Below, in pieces: positions 20,748 through 29,689 of a DNA stretch of 64,000 nt; the stretch's first letter is position 1, and each line of letters begins with the position of its first letter. The notes under the pieces are model-generated. The model did not search any database. It worked only from the letters and a program-made list of their open reading frames with translations, and was not told where the DNA came from. The position numbers and the translations under genes are program-made. The stretch is from contig NZ_CP094326.1 in assembly GCF_022760175.1 (NCBI RefSeq), positions 3,460,804-3,524,803 of the forward strand, given 5' to 3'. Source of the stretch: Zhouia spongiae (GTDB lineage: Bacteria; Bacteroidota; Bacteroidia; Flavobacteriales; Flavobacteriaceae).

Positions 20748-21332
20748 CTATTCATAATTATTTGCCCTGTTATTGACCTGGTCCTGAAGCTTGCGAAAGG
20801 CGATGATGCTTTGGTAGCGTTTTCTCTTAAGTTTTATTTCAGCCACCATTTCTCTAGAGCGCATCTTTTGTGCCTCCAGTAGCGACAACCGTTCGGCATC
20901 GGTCATTTCCAGGTAATTACTTTTGAGTAGTTGCTGCATAAAGGACAATTCCTCCAGGGAGGTAATAATAATGCTATTAAAGGCCATGGACACCTGATCA
21001 ATTTCCTTTGCCCGGATATACTGGGAGCTTAATATTTCCTTTAGATCGGTACGCACCAGCTCGTAGAGCTGTTGATTGTTCTGTACTATCTCCTGTACGG
21101 CCCTTAGTTGTTTAATGGCATTGTTTACCTTTTCGATACGCTCCTTTTGTTGCTTGAGAAAGTCTACGGTTTTAATCAGTTGTGAGGTCTGTTTAGCCGA
21201 CTCAATAAGTTGTTTGGCCAGAGATATAAAATTGGTATTATCATAAACCGGTAGGCCCTGTGCCGAAGTATCACCAGCGATCAGCAGCATTAGAAAAAGT
21301 AACAGTAAACTCCGCCTTATTTTTGTTTTCAT
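20748..21332 (-). CDS. TraI-like (VirB5-type) conjugal transfer protein
   Basis: This 194-residue protein has a signal peptide ending near DTSAQG and is otherwise almost entirely alpha-helical with coiled-coil character (residues ~40-160). Its position between traG and traJ matches TraI of CTnDOT-type operons, proposed to be a VirB5-like periplasmic component. Assignment rests on order and shape more than on motifs. Confidence 0.7.
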   Translation of the reverse strand: MKTKIRRSLLLLFLMLLIAGDTSAQGLPVYDNTNFISLAKQLIESAKQTSQLIKTVDFLKQQKERIEKVNNAIKQLRAVQEIVQNNQQLYELVRTDLKEILSSQYIRAKEIDQVSMAFNSIIITSLEELSFMQQLLKSNYLEMTDAERLSLLEAQKMRSREMVAEIKLKRKRYQSIIAFRKLQDQVNNRANNYE

Positions 21333-23740
21333 GTGATCTGTTTTTTAAGGTTTATAAATTCTTTAATGGCCTTTTCCATGGAATTATGTTTTTGATAAAG
21401 ACCCATTATGGTATCATTTTCTTCTCCATCGGTCAGGTAAGCGGCGTACACCTCAGGAGGCACCTCCAGGCGATACACATTACTTTGTGAGCCCACCTTG
21501 ATGAAGATTTCGGTATATTTCTGATCTGCGCTTAACTGGTTGCGAATCGATTTTAATTGATTCAGATCGTGGTTGGAGAGTTGCAGCCTTTGTTGCAAGG
21601 GATCATATCCTTTTTCATTTCTCAGGCTATAGATCACCTGGGTATTTTCAAGGATACTGGCAGCGGTACTGTTTTGTGGCAGCTGATTGATTGATTGCAG
21701 AATAATACCGATGGCTCCATTGTGTTTACGAATGGCCTGATAGTAAAACTCCACGCTTTCCAGCACGTTGTCGAACTTGAGTTGTTTGGCAAATTCATCA
21801 AAGAGGATCATTCCCTTTTCGGTCCGGTTTCTCCAAATGGTCCGCTCTATGGCTGATTTAATAAGCTTGAGCATCACCGACAGCAGTTCTTTATGATCCT
21901 TGACCTGGTCGAGTTCAAAGATGATAATGCGTTTATCTTCCAGCTGATAGGATTGATCTTGGGTATGATCAAAAAGAAAGCTGTATATCCCCTTATTGAC
22001 GTACTCCGACATCACGTGGAGAAATCCAGATACATCAAAGTAATCTGAGTGAATCTCTAGTTTGCTAAGCAGGGATTCTCTTTGGGATTCAATAAAGTTA
22101 TAGAAGCCTTGCAGGCTATGCCCATTGTTTACCTGATGGTAATACGCCTTTAAAATTCTTTTAAGGGCAACGGCCTGGTATTTGGATAAGCTCCCCTGAG
22201 GGATATACAATTGAGCCACAAAAGCCATAAGATCCTCCAGGATATCAGAGGAGAGCTCAATCTCCGGATTTTTATAAAAAGGATTAAACCCCAGGCTTTT
22301 TCCCTGTTGATATCGAATTACGATATGATCATTGGGATAGAGTTTGGCGAATTTGGTATAGGAGCCTCCCAGATCGATAATAACCAGGCGAATGCCCTGC
22401 TCGTAATACTGCCTGAGTATATTATTTGCCAGAAATGACTTGCCTTCCCCGGTGGGGGCGAAAATGGCAAAGTTGCGGGCTTTTATCCGCTTTTTCCTTT
22501 CATCCCACACATCTTTTAATACCGGAAGGTTATACTGGCGATCATTAAAGATCACCCCAGTGGTATCGGAGCGATAATTAGTGGTATTGATCCAAAGGCA
22601 GAGTGCATGTTTTAGATCGGTCACATAGAGATCATCGGGGCGAAAATTAGAAACATGACAAGGAAAAGAATTTAAATAATAGTGCTTGCGAGCTTCTCCT
22701 GTGGGGTAATACCCTTTAATGTCCAATGCTTTTAAGGAGGTCTTGACCCTACTGCCAATGTCTTTTAATGCTTTTAATTGTGAATGCCAGTAAACTACAT
22801 TGAGATGGCCACGAATGATTCTGCTGTTATCATCGCGATTGATTTGATCGAGGATACCTCTTATTTTCTCCAGGATCAATTTATTCTGTGATCCAAAATT
22901 AACGCTCTTTTTTAGCTCTTCTTCTCTTTTCTCAAGTAGGGTTCTCCAGCGGTGTTTATCATCAAGGCATATGATCTGATTTACGATATGGTTTGCTTTT
23001 AAGTCCAATCCCAGGCCATCGATAAACCCCTGGTGAAAAACAAAATCATCACTAGAGAAGAAATCATTAACCACACTGGGTTGTATGGTTTCACCAAATA
23101 GGCGCTCATTGTTTATGGCAAGGATATCAAAAAGGTGATCTCCTATTTGAAGGTTGGCAGCGCTAAGTTCAATATCGGTATCTACATCTGAATTATAGCC
23201 ATTGAAATAGTCTTTGCAATGCGCTGTAACCTGCTCTTTAGAAAGCGGATGTAGTTTGACCTTCCCATTACTATTGATAAATGAAACCGTATCCCTTACG
23301 ACCTGTTTAAACTTTTTAGCTGATTCTTCTAAATGCAATGGTATGGAAGGCTCCACTTTTCGAAACGGGTTACGGTATTTGGAAGCGTTCAAGGCTTTGT
23401 TTGCGCTCCACACAAAGAACAGGTAGCTCTGATGCACCATATGGGTTCTTCCCTGGAAGTAGTCACAGGTGGCCTTGGCTAAAAACGAGGTTTGAGGGAG
23501 GTTTTGAGGGTTGTACTTTTTAATTAAATAGAGGTCTTGCTTGTGTATGATACATCTTGGTGGCAAGGATTTAAAGGCCTGAAACCACTGTTGATGCAGT
23601 TTTGAAAAGTCATCTTTTGAAAGCGAATACACCTCTGGAAGCGATAGGGTAAATCCCAAGGCAAGATTCCCATTGGAGCCGTAAACCAGGTTATCTTCGA
23701 TGTGAGCTATAGGATGATATGCATTTAGATTAATCCTCAT
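21329..23740 (-). CDS. traG: Conjugation system ATPase TraG (VirB4 family)
   Basis: The 803-residue protein is the VirB4-type ATPase of the transfer machine. Walker A reads APTGEGKSF (about residue 425) and Walker B reads GMILFDEFAK (about residue 650). It overlaps traI by four bases and traF by eleven. It would power pilus or channel assembly at the inner membrane. Length and order match TraG of Bacteroidetes conjugative transposons. Confidence 0.93.
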   Translation of the reverse strand: MRINLNAYHPIAHIEDNLVYGSNGNLALGFTLSLPEVYSLSKDDFSKLHQQWFQAFKSLPPRCIIHKQDLYLIKKYNPQNLPQTSFLAKATCDYFQGRTHMVHQSYLFFVWSANKALNASKYRNPFRKVEPSIPLHLEESAKKFKQVVRDTVSFINSNGKVKLHPLSKEQVTAHCKDYFNGYNSDVDTDIELSAANLQIGDHLFDILAINNERLFGETIQPSVVNDFFSSDDFVFHQGFIDGLGLDLKANHIVNQIICLDDKHRWRTLLEKREEELKKSVNFGSQNKLILEKIRGILDQINRDDNSRIIRGHLNVVYWHSQLKALKDIGSRVKTSLKALDIKGYYPTGEARKHYYLNSFPCHVSNFRPDDLYVTDLKHALCLWINTTNYRSDTTGVIFNDRQYNLPVLKDVWDERKKRIKARNFAIFAPTGEGKSFLANNILRQYYEQGIRLVIIDLGGSYTKFAKLYPNDHIVIRYQQGKSLGFNPFYKNPEIELSSDILEDLMAFVAQLYIPQGSLSKYQAVALKRILKAYYHQVNNGHSLQGFYNFIESQRESLLSKLEIHSDYFDVSGFLHVMSEYVNKGIYSFLFDHTQDQSYQLEDKRIIIFELDQVKDHKELLSVMLKLIKSAIERTIWRNRTEKGMILFDEFAKQLKFDNVLESVEFYYQAIRKHNGAIGIILQSINQLPQNSTAASILENTQVIYSLRNEKGYDPLQQRLQLSNHDLNQLKSIRNQLSADQKYTEIFIKVGSQSNVYRLEVPPEVYAAYLTDGEENDTIMGLYQKHNSMEKAIKEFINLKKQIT

Positions 23741-24011
23741 AAGACAAGAGGTTTATTTGCTTATTGGAAATGGTCGATGGAAACACCTTTTTCAAATGAA
23801 AAAGTCCGGGTGATTGAACCAGCTTGAGTAGGGTAAAGTATAAAAGCAGGTTCAAGGTTATCAGTGCTAGTATAATCCCCAGGCTAAAGGAGAATATGAT
23901 CACCAGCAGTGATCCCACTACTGCTATCATCAACAGGGCAAAAAGGGATACGGGCAATCCAAAAATCAATGCACCTTTTCGGATATCTCTATAGACCTTA
24001 TAAGTTTTCAT
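23730..24011 (-). CDS. traF: Conjugative transposon protein TraF (DUF4133)
   Basis: A 93-residue membrane protein with two hydrophobic helices (residues ~15-65), preceded by YRDIRKGALIFGLP, typical of DUF4133/TraF (VirB3-like). It overlaps traE by four bases and traG by eleven. Confidence 0.85.
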   Translation of the reverse strand: MKTYKVYRDIRKGALIFGLPVSLFALLMIAVVGSLLVIIFSFSLGIILALITLNLLLYFTLLKLVQSPGLFHLKKVFPSTISNKQINLLSYED

Positions 24012-24295
24012 ACTACAATGCCTATGAGATAAGTGAAGATTCCCACTACTGCCCCGGCAATAAGCACAAATACAAGTACCCTTGTTATTCCGCGTTTAAG
24101 ATCTGCATTCTCACCAAAGAAGTGTCCTGCGTTGAATAAAAAACCCACAAGAAATATCACCCCGAGAATAATGGGAAATACTGCCCGAATGGTATCAGAG
24201 ATATCATTCACCGAATCTTCGATTCCCCCTATCTGGGCAAAAACGGGAGTAAAACTCCATAGAAAAATGAGTAAGCCATAAACTATTTTTTTCAT
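24008..24295 (-). CDS. traE: Conjugative transposon protein TraE (DUF4134)
   Basis: The best start is the ATG at 24295, giving 95 residues with a signal peptide (MKKIVYGLLIFLWSFTPVFA) and two further membrane helices. This is the DUF4134/TraE plan, VirB2-pilin-like. A longer frame from 24337 would add 14 polar residues before the signal peptide and is unlikely. It is the first gene of the tra operon, with a promoter expected in 24296-24492. Confidence 0.87.
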   Translation of the reverse strand: MKKIVYGLLIFLWSFTPVFAQIGGIEDSVNDISDTIRAVFPIILGVIFLVGFLFNAGHFFGENADLKRGITRVLVFVLIAGAVVGIFTYLIGIVV

Positions 24296-24492
24296 AACTG
24301 TTCTATTTGGATTGGTTGGACTGATGGTTTTTAACAAACAAAACCATCAGTGTTATTGAACTTGTTATGAAGCTATGAAGTACGACTAAGAGGGACCGAA
24401 ATGGCTAAATTTTTAACATAGTGATCCTGTCATAATTTTAGAATTATTACTCAAATGTAAATTTTATTGCATTTTTAATACAAAACGAATTA

Positions 24493-25572
24493 CTACTCTA
24501 AAACGCTCATTAATTGGTGGTTTAAATAGAGTTTCTCTTTACCCACTTTTTCAGATTTTAAAAACCCGGCCTTTTCAAGTTCGATCAAATAATTACCCAC
24601 AGTTTTAGGCGTTCCTAATTGGGCATCAATCAGATATTGTCGTTTTGTATATGGCAATCTAAAAAGAATTTCTACTAAGTCTTTAGAATAAACTTTTGGT
24701 AATTTTGATTTGATATCTTCAGCCATGGAATGCATGAGATCAGTAACGGTCTTTATTCTTTGCAATCCCTTTTTAGCTGTAAATTCAATCATTTCCAGCA
24801 TATAAAGAATCCAACCTTCCCAATCATTTTTTTCTGTAACATTTCTCAGTTTCAGATAATAATCTGATTTATTCTGTATAATATATTCACTAAGGTATAT
24901 TGCAGGGGTATCGAGTAATCGTGAAATTTTTAAATATAATAATAATAAGATACGCCCTGTTCTGCCATTACCATCGCTAAATGGGTGAATAGCCTCAAAC
25001 TGATAATGCATTAAAGCCATTTTAATCAATGGATCTATTTCGCTTTGCTGGTTTATAAAAGCTTCCAAATTTGCCAATTTATCTCTAATTATAGCCTCTC
25101 CCGTTGGTGGCGTATATATAACCTCCCCATTTTCACTTTTGAGTGCGGTCCCAGGGGTGGTTCTTATTCCAGCATTGTTCTTTTTTATGCTTTGAACAAT
25201 TTCGATACATAAATTTGTGGTAATAAATGGTTTTTCTTCCATTATTTTGAGTCCTTTCCATAGGGCTTCTTTATAGCTCAAAACCTCTTTTGTAGCAGGG
25301 TTTTCAAACTTTTTTTCCGCAACCACAGCTTTATATAAATCGTCATTGGTGGTAATAATATTTTCGATCTCAGAACTAGCTTTGGCTTCTTGTAAATGGA
25401 TTGAATCTAAAAACAAGTTTGGATTGGGTAAGTTGGTAAGCATTCCGTTGAGTTGGCCAAGTGCTCTACTGGCAGTAATGGTCCTTCTTAATACTGCAGT
25501 AGTTTCAAGGGTATGATTCGGAGGCAATAATGGCAAGTCATTATATGGTATTTCTCTCTTAAATTTAACCAT
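24493..25572 (-). CDS. Fic-family protein with C-terminal winged helix
   Basis: The 359-residue protein contains the complete Fic motif HPFSDGNGRTGR (about residues 197-208), so AMPylation or a related nucleotidyl transfer is plausible. An N-terminal inhibitory-type motif (S-x-x-x-E-N, as SSEIEN near residue 69) suggests a self-inhibited class II Fic. The last ~80 residues look like a winged helix, implying DNA binding. Inverted repeats just upstream of the start (25577-25667) could be its operator. It lies beside the tra operon and may act in host interaction or as an addiction-like function; this is inferred. Confidence 0.9.
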   Translation of the reverse strand: MVKFKREIPYNDLPLLPPNHTLETTAVLRRTITASRALGQLNGMLTNLPNPNLFLDSIHLQEAKASSEIENIITTNDDLYKAVVAEKKFENPATKEVLSYKEALWKGLKIMEEKPFITTNLCIEIVQSIKKNNAGIRTTPGTALKSENGEVIYTPPTGEAIIRDKLANLEAFINQQSEIDPLIKMALMHYQFEAIHPFSDGNGRTGRILLLLYLKISRLLDTPAIYLSEYIIQNKSDYYLKLRNVTEKNDWEGWILYMLEMIEFTAKKGLQRIKTVTDLMHSMAEDIKSKLPKVYSKDLVEILFRLPYTKRQYLIDAQLGTPKTVGNYLIELEKAGFLKSEKVGKEKLYLNHQLMSVLE

Positions 25573-25576
25573 TTCG

Positions 25577-25667
25577 ATAAGGGTAATATTTACATCGGTT
25601 ATTTAAACAAGAGTAAATATATGAAAAAATTACCCTCGTTATAAAATTAAGCGTAAATATTACCCTT
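25577..25667. promoter_or_regulatory. Inverted repeats upstream of the Fic gene, possible operator
   Basis: AAGGGTAATATTTAC (about 25577-25591) is exactly reverse-complementary to GTAAATATTACCCTT (about 25653-25667). A related half, AATTACCCTCG, lies near 25630. The motif brackets the expected promoter of the Fic gene, whose product appears to have a winged helix, so autoregulation is a reasonable guess. Confidence 0.5.
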
Positions 25668-25705
25668 GTAAATATTTGAAAGAAATCAAAAAGTACAAAC
25701 AACTT

Positions 25706-26842
25706 TTAATGCTTATTACGCGATAAGTACATCCAAAGTATAGGATGGCTACTGGCCTGTTCTAAATCACTTTTTAAAGAATTAAATACCGGCCATTGTG
25801 CTCTATTATTTGACCAAATTCCTTTACGTATCATTCCACAATTAATAATATGATCAAAGAATGACGGGGAAAGCAGTATATAATCTTTCTGTTTGATATT
25901 AACTCCTTTTCTATAGGCGCCTAAACTAAAATACTGCCTGTCTTTACCCCTGTCCATGCTTACCTTAAAAGAGGGATGCTTGGTAATTTCTTTAAGATTG
26001 GACGCTCTTATTAACGGAGCTAACGTATGGCAATATGAGGGAACACCAAAAGTTCCAACAATTATAATGTTTTCATTTCCTATTTCCTGCAAACTGCTAT
26101 AAACCTCTTGGAGTTTACCTGATTGTTTTAGCCGCAACTTATCGGAAGATTCCTTGTCCCTATGCTGATCCACAAAATACCCAGATGCTATCAAAAAACG
26201 TTCTCCAGATGTATTCCTTATTTTAAATAATTGCAAATGTTGATCAAATAAGGGTTTATGTTCTTGATCTAAAACATGTGCAAAGTTCATTACCGATTCA
26301 ATGCAGTAACCCTTTTTAACCATAATTGCCATTCCGATACCTTTATAATCATTACCTTCTACTGACAATATGTGTTCATACGGAGCGTCCATAAATTTTG
26401 ACAAGTAATCCCGGTTGAATTCCACCAGGCTTGCCCGATCTTCCACCTCTTGTAGAATTAAAACATCAGGGTTAACCTCTGCTATTACCTTTGCCTTATT
26501 TATAATAGCCTGCTCATTAATAGGAACCGATCCAAGTTTAATCCATCCATTCCAGTCGGTTAAACTATTGGCTTTATAGTCCAGTGAATGATTTCTTTTA
26601 CGTATGTAAAGGGATCCTTGCCGTCTGCGCATCACCACGTATGGCTCTGAGGCTGCTTTTTGAAAACCCAACAAAAAAGATAATTCCCGCATCCTTGAGT
26701 AATCCCTATCTTTTCGTTGCTTCTTTAGTAGTAAGGTTTCGAATTCTTCCCTCCAGCGTTTAAGAGATTCGCTCATTGATTGTTCTACCAGGCTTCGATC
26801 TCTGTGAAATATATTCTGAATATTATAAAATGCTATTTTCAT
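25706..26842 (-). CDS. Endonuclease/exonuclease/phosphatase-family protein with degenerate active site
   Basis: The 378-residue protein follows the EEP fold: an N-terminal Asn segment (FYNIQNIF) and the metal-binding Glu (VLILQEVED, about residue 137). The usual GDFN motif is replaced by GTFG (IIIVGTFGVP), and the C-terminal SDH motif by SSH (ASSHPILW). Two catalytic Asp positions are therefore lost and the protein is probably not an active nuclease. It is commonly encoded in flavobacterial ICEs. Its role is unknown. Confidence 0.75.
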   Translation of the reverse strand: MKIAFYNIQNIFHRDRSLVEQSMSESLKRWREEFETLLLKKQRKDRDYSRMRELSFLLGFQKAASEPYVVMRRRQGSLYIRKRNHSLDYKANSLTDWNGWIKLGSVPINEQAIINKAKVIAEVNPDVLILQEVEDRASLVEFNRDYLSKFMDAPYEHILSVEGNDYKGIGMAIMVKKGYCIESVMNFAHVLDQEHKPLFDQHLQLFKIRNTSGERFLIASGYFVDQHRDKESSDKLRLKQSGKLQEVYSSLQEIGNENIIIVGTFGVPSYCHTLAPLIRASNLKEITKHPSFKVSMDRGKDRQYFSLGAYRKGVNIKQKDYILLSPSFFDHIINCGMIRKGIWSNNRAQWPVFNSLKSDLEQASSHPILWMYLSRNKH

Positions 26843-26866
26843 TTGTAGTAGATTTAAAATTTAACT

Positions 26867-27541
26867 TTACCTTCTTTTATCCTTGGAAGTTGCATGAAAA
26901 CTTACTAAGTTAAACATCCTGCGCATCCGGCTTCTAACCCTGTTTCCATAGCGTTCTTCCAGTTCATCGGCATTAAGATTGGTGGTAATGTGGGTGCGTA
27001 TCCCATGTTTTTCGAATAATTCATAACGGGAGATTAAGATCTCTCCCATTACGTTACAATCCTGTCCGTAGTATCTCCCTTGAGGTTCTACTCCAAGGTC
27101 ATCAAAACAGTAAAAACCCTGATTTCCATAGTCCTGAATCACTTTATATCCCAGGTGATTAAATTCAAAGGCTATATTTCTACAGGGAATTAGTTCATAT
27201 GATTTTTGATGCGGCACGATATGTCGAAGCAGTTTCATAAGACTGGTCTTCCCACAACCGACAGGACCAGTTAGTAGAAGTCCTTTGTTCATATCCAGAT
27301 GTAGCTTTTTACAGTTAGCCTCTTCCCGAATAAAATAATTTACCAGCTTGTATATGATCTCCTTATCATCCTCATAAATTTTAAAACCGGGTCCAAAGAG
27401 TAATTGTCCTTTTGCATGCAAATAATGCAATACCTTTTTAAAGTCATACAACAGGTGCGTTCCATCATAGGCCCCCAGGCTATACTCTGTATTACCTTCT
27501 TTTATTTTACAAGGGTCTGTCATAATTCTTGTTATTATCAA
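26867..27541 (-). CDS. DnaC/IstB-like AAA+ ATPase
   Basis: The 224-residue protein carries Walker A (LLTGPVGCGKTS, about residue 93) and Walker B (FYCFDDLGVEP, about residue 144), as in DnaC-like helicase loaders. The arginine-rich end (YGNRVRSRMRRMF) contains a likely arginine finger. It overlaps the upstream gene by about 35 bases, or less if the internal Met at codon 7 is used. I infer element replication or maintenance. Confidence 0.85.
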   Translation of the reverse strand: MIITRIMTDPCKIKEGNTEYSLGAYDGTHLLYDFKKVLHYLHAKGQLLFGPGFKIYEDDKEIIYKLVNYFIREEANCKKLHLDMNKGLLLTGPVGCGKTSLMKLLRHIVPHQKSYELIPCRNIAFEFNHLGYKVIQDYGNQGFYCFDDLGVEPQGRYYGQDCNVMGEILISRYELFEKHGIRTHITTNLNADELEERYGNRVRSRMRRMFNLVSFHATSKDKRR

Positions 27542-28133
27542 TTATCAAATGGTCCTGGTTATGATCCTTGGATGGTTTAAATTTTCCAGCCCTACACATC
27601 CAGTTTGTAGCTGCTTGTTTCCAGTTTTCAATTGGCTTAAGGTTCTTGGTCTTCCAACCTGTTTTCTGATAATAGTTATAGAAATTCTCAGCTTCCGAAA
27701 AGTGGCTATTACAGTTCTTAAAAAACGCCATTACTTCATGTTCATTTGGTGGTCTTGTTACGTCTTGTTGTTTGTTTGGTTTTACATTAATGGAGGGTAG
27801 TCCACTATTGGTATTGTCATGACCATTATTTGACAGGTATGATGATTGAAAACTGATCATCTCCACTTTACTTCCAGGGTAGGGTCTTTTGGAAGGATGG
27901 TACTTTAAATATCCCCAACAAGAGAGTTGTTTGATACATTTATGAAAGGTTGTCCTGGAACCAATTTTGGAAATTTGCATTAAAGCTTCTCGCCTGATAT
28001 AAAATTCGCAGGAGAAATGTTGTTGATTCCACAACTGAAATAAGGCCATGTAAAGACTAATATGAACAGGCTTGAGTCTTTCATCTTTTTCAAACCGGTG
28101 GAATACCCCATTTAGATGAGTTATATAATTCAT
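27507..28133 (-). CDS. Winged-helix replication-type protein
   Basis: The 208-residue protein has an N-terminal helix-turn-helix-like region (residues ~15-80, with KIGSRTTFHKCIKQLSCWGY) and a C-terminal segment resembling the DnaD-like tails of element replication proteins (ENFYNYYQKTGWKTKNLKP). Its overlap with the DnaC-like ATPase gene suggests the two act together in loading helicase at an element origin. No initiator catalytic motif is visible. Confidence 0.65.
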   Translation of the reverse strand: MNYITHLNGVFHRFEKDERLKPVHISLYMALFQLWNQQHFSCEFYIRREALMQISKIGSRTTFHKCIKQLSCWGYLKYHPSKRPYPGSKVEMISFQSSYLSNNGHDNTNSGLPSINVKPNKQQDVTRPPNEHEVMAFFKNCNSHFSEAENFYNYYQKTGWKTKNLKPIENWKQAATNWMCRAGKFKPSKDHNQDHLIIDNNKNYDRPL

Positions 28134-28147
28134 AGAACCAAAAGGTT

Positions 28148-28414
28148 TTAATCCACTCGATTTTTCTCCATCACTCTATAGATGTCATCCTGATCATAAT
28201 AGATGAGTCCTCCTATTTTCATATAGGGAATCGTTCCATTTTGTCTGAAGTTTTGAAGGGTTCCCGGGCTAATTTGTAGTTGCTCCATCACATCGGTTGA
28301 TTTCAGCCATTGTTTCCCGGCAGGCTTTTTGTCCATTAATAGTTCTTTTAGCTCCTGAATAAGTTCTTCTTTAAACACGCGAAGATCATTGGTGGTAATA
28401 ATTGTTGCTCCCAT
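28148..28414 (-). CDS. Excisionase-like helix-turn-helix protein
   Basis: An 88-residue protein with a MerR/excisionase-type HTH (STDVMEQLQISPGTLQNFRQ then NGTIPYMKIGGLIYY, residues ~39-75). Such proteins lie between RteC and replication genes in Bacteroidetes conjugative transposons and control excision or expression. Confidence 0.85.
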   Translation of the reverse strand: MGATIITTNDLRVFKEELIQELKELLMDKKPAGKQWLKSTDVMEQLQISPGTLQNFRQNGTIPYMKIGGLIYYDQDDIYRVMEKNRVD

Positions 28415-28687
28415 AATTTGTGAATTTAAATAGCAAAGCCACCTGGTAAACTTTATTTTTTAATATGAATTGACGGCTTTGCAATGATTTGACATTCGTT
28501 AGGCAAATTTGGAAGCTTCTATTGGGAATTATTCACAAGGAGCACCCAAGTTGGGAAATTTTTACATTACATAATATATAGGGTAGAATGCATCGAATTA
28601 AAGGTTACATTTATATTATCATGATAGAAATCACCTCAAATTAAATGTCTTGTGCAACGGAAGCAAAAACACCCAAGTTGGGTAATT
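28415..28687. promoter_or_regulatory. Intergenic region with two identical ACCCAAGTTGGG palindromes
   Basis: The perfect odd palindrome CCCAA-G-TTGGG occurs at 28544-28555 and again at 28671-28682, each followed by A/T and AATTT. One copy lies about 130 bases upstream of the excisionase-like gene, the other at the end of rteC. They look like paired operators for a regulator of the element. Confidence 0.5.
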
Positions 28688-29596
28688 TCAGGCATCTAAA
28701 TTTTCCATATGTTGATGAAGTGAATTTTTTAATTTATCCAGGAATTTAGTCCGGCGAATTTTACGAGAGCGGATTTCCAGATAAGTCCTGTAATAATCTC
28801 CTAAGTCCATTTCTAAAATGGTTTCAAAAGTAAGGGCTATTTCTTTAATATCTGCTGTACCTCGGTTTATGGCACCAGAGGTATGCAGCGCATAAATAAG
28901 TTCTATAAGGTCTACTTTATTACTGGTCCAGAAAAGCTTAGGGACAGGCTTATTTAATTCCATTCTCTTTGCAGTCCCTTGTTCAACACCTAATTTTTGA
29001 ATTTCCTTCCTAAGGTAGGCTATAAGCATATCATAAGCGATTATCATCGCTACAGAACTGTCATGACTGGTAGAAAACTGCTCATCGGTTAAAAAATGAA
29101 AAGTATCAGGGTGCAATCTGATATCTGCCTTGCCTCTTAAAAAATATTGATCATCAAAAATGGTTGCTCCTCTGCGGTAATAATGGTAAAATTCAAGATT
29201 ATCATTAAAATAATCCTGAAGTCTGTCAATATGTTCTTCAAAATATTGTTTTTGGGCTCCATAACTACTTCTAGGACGTTTGCTTTCAATAGTAAAGATT
29301 TTAATAAAATAAATGAGTTTACTCAGCACCTGAGGTTTAATATATTTAAAAAAATGCGTTTCACTTTCTTTATTGACAAAACCTTTTTCCAAGACATGAT
29401 CACGTAGCCTACCTACAACTTCTTTGGTCAGTTTAATGCCTTTTTCAGCCTTGGTAAGGGTATCATCTGTTTCGCTATTTAAACCTTCCAATGCCTGGTC
29501 CAAATCTATCAATAAATCCTCATATATTTTCATAGCCGGATGGGGTTCGTGTACTATTGCATTTAACACCTCACTAAAATATATTTTAATATCCAT
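28688..29596 (-). CDS. rteC: RteC-family regulator of excision
   Basis: The 302-residue protein matches the RteC family: an N-terminal helical region, a central YFEEHIDRLQDYFNDNLEFYHYYRRG segment cited here only by its ends (YFEEH to YYRRG, residues ~118-143) and a C-terminal winged-helix-like half. In CTnDOT, RteC activates the excision operon. Here it stands upstream of the excisionase-like gene, as expected, and fits an ICE with regulated excision. Its CTnDOT partners RteA and RteB are not adjacent. Confidence 0.85.
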   Translation of the reverse strand: MDIKIYFSEVLNAIVHEPHPAMKIYEDLLIDLDQALEGLNSETDDTLTKAEKGIKLTKEVVGRLRDHVLEKGFVNKESETHFFKYIKPQVLSKLIYFIKIFTIESKRPRSSYGAQKQYFEEHIDRLQDYFNDNLEFYHYYRRGATIFDDQYFLRGKADIRLHPDTFHFLTDEQFSTSHDSSVAMIIAYDMLIAYLRKEIQKLGVEQGTAKRMELNKPVPKLFWTSNKVDLIELIYALHTSGAINRGTADIKEIALTFETILEMDLGDYYRTYLEIRSRKIRRTKFLDKLKNSLHQHMENLDA

Positions 29597-29689
29597 TAAG
29601 TTATAGACTCTTTAAATACTATTTTTATTCACGACAACTACCTCCATTATTTCCACTATAGATAATTTCAAAAGGTATATATAAAGCTT

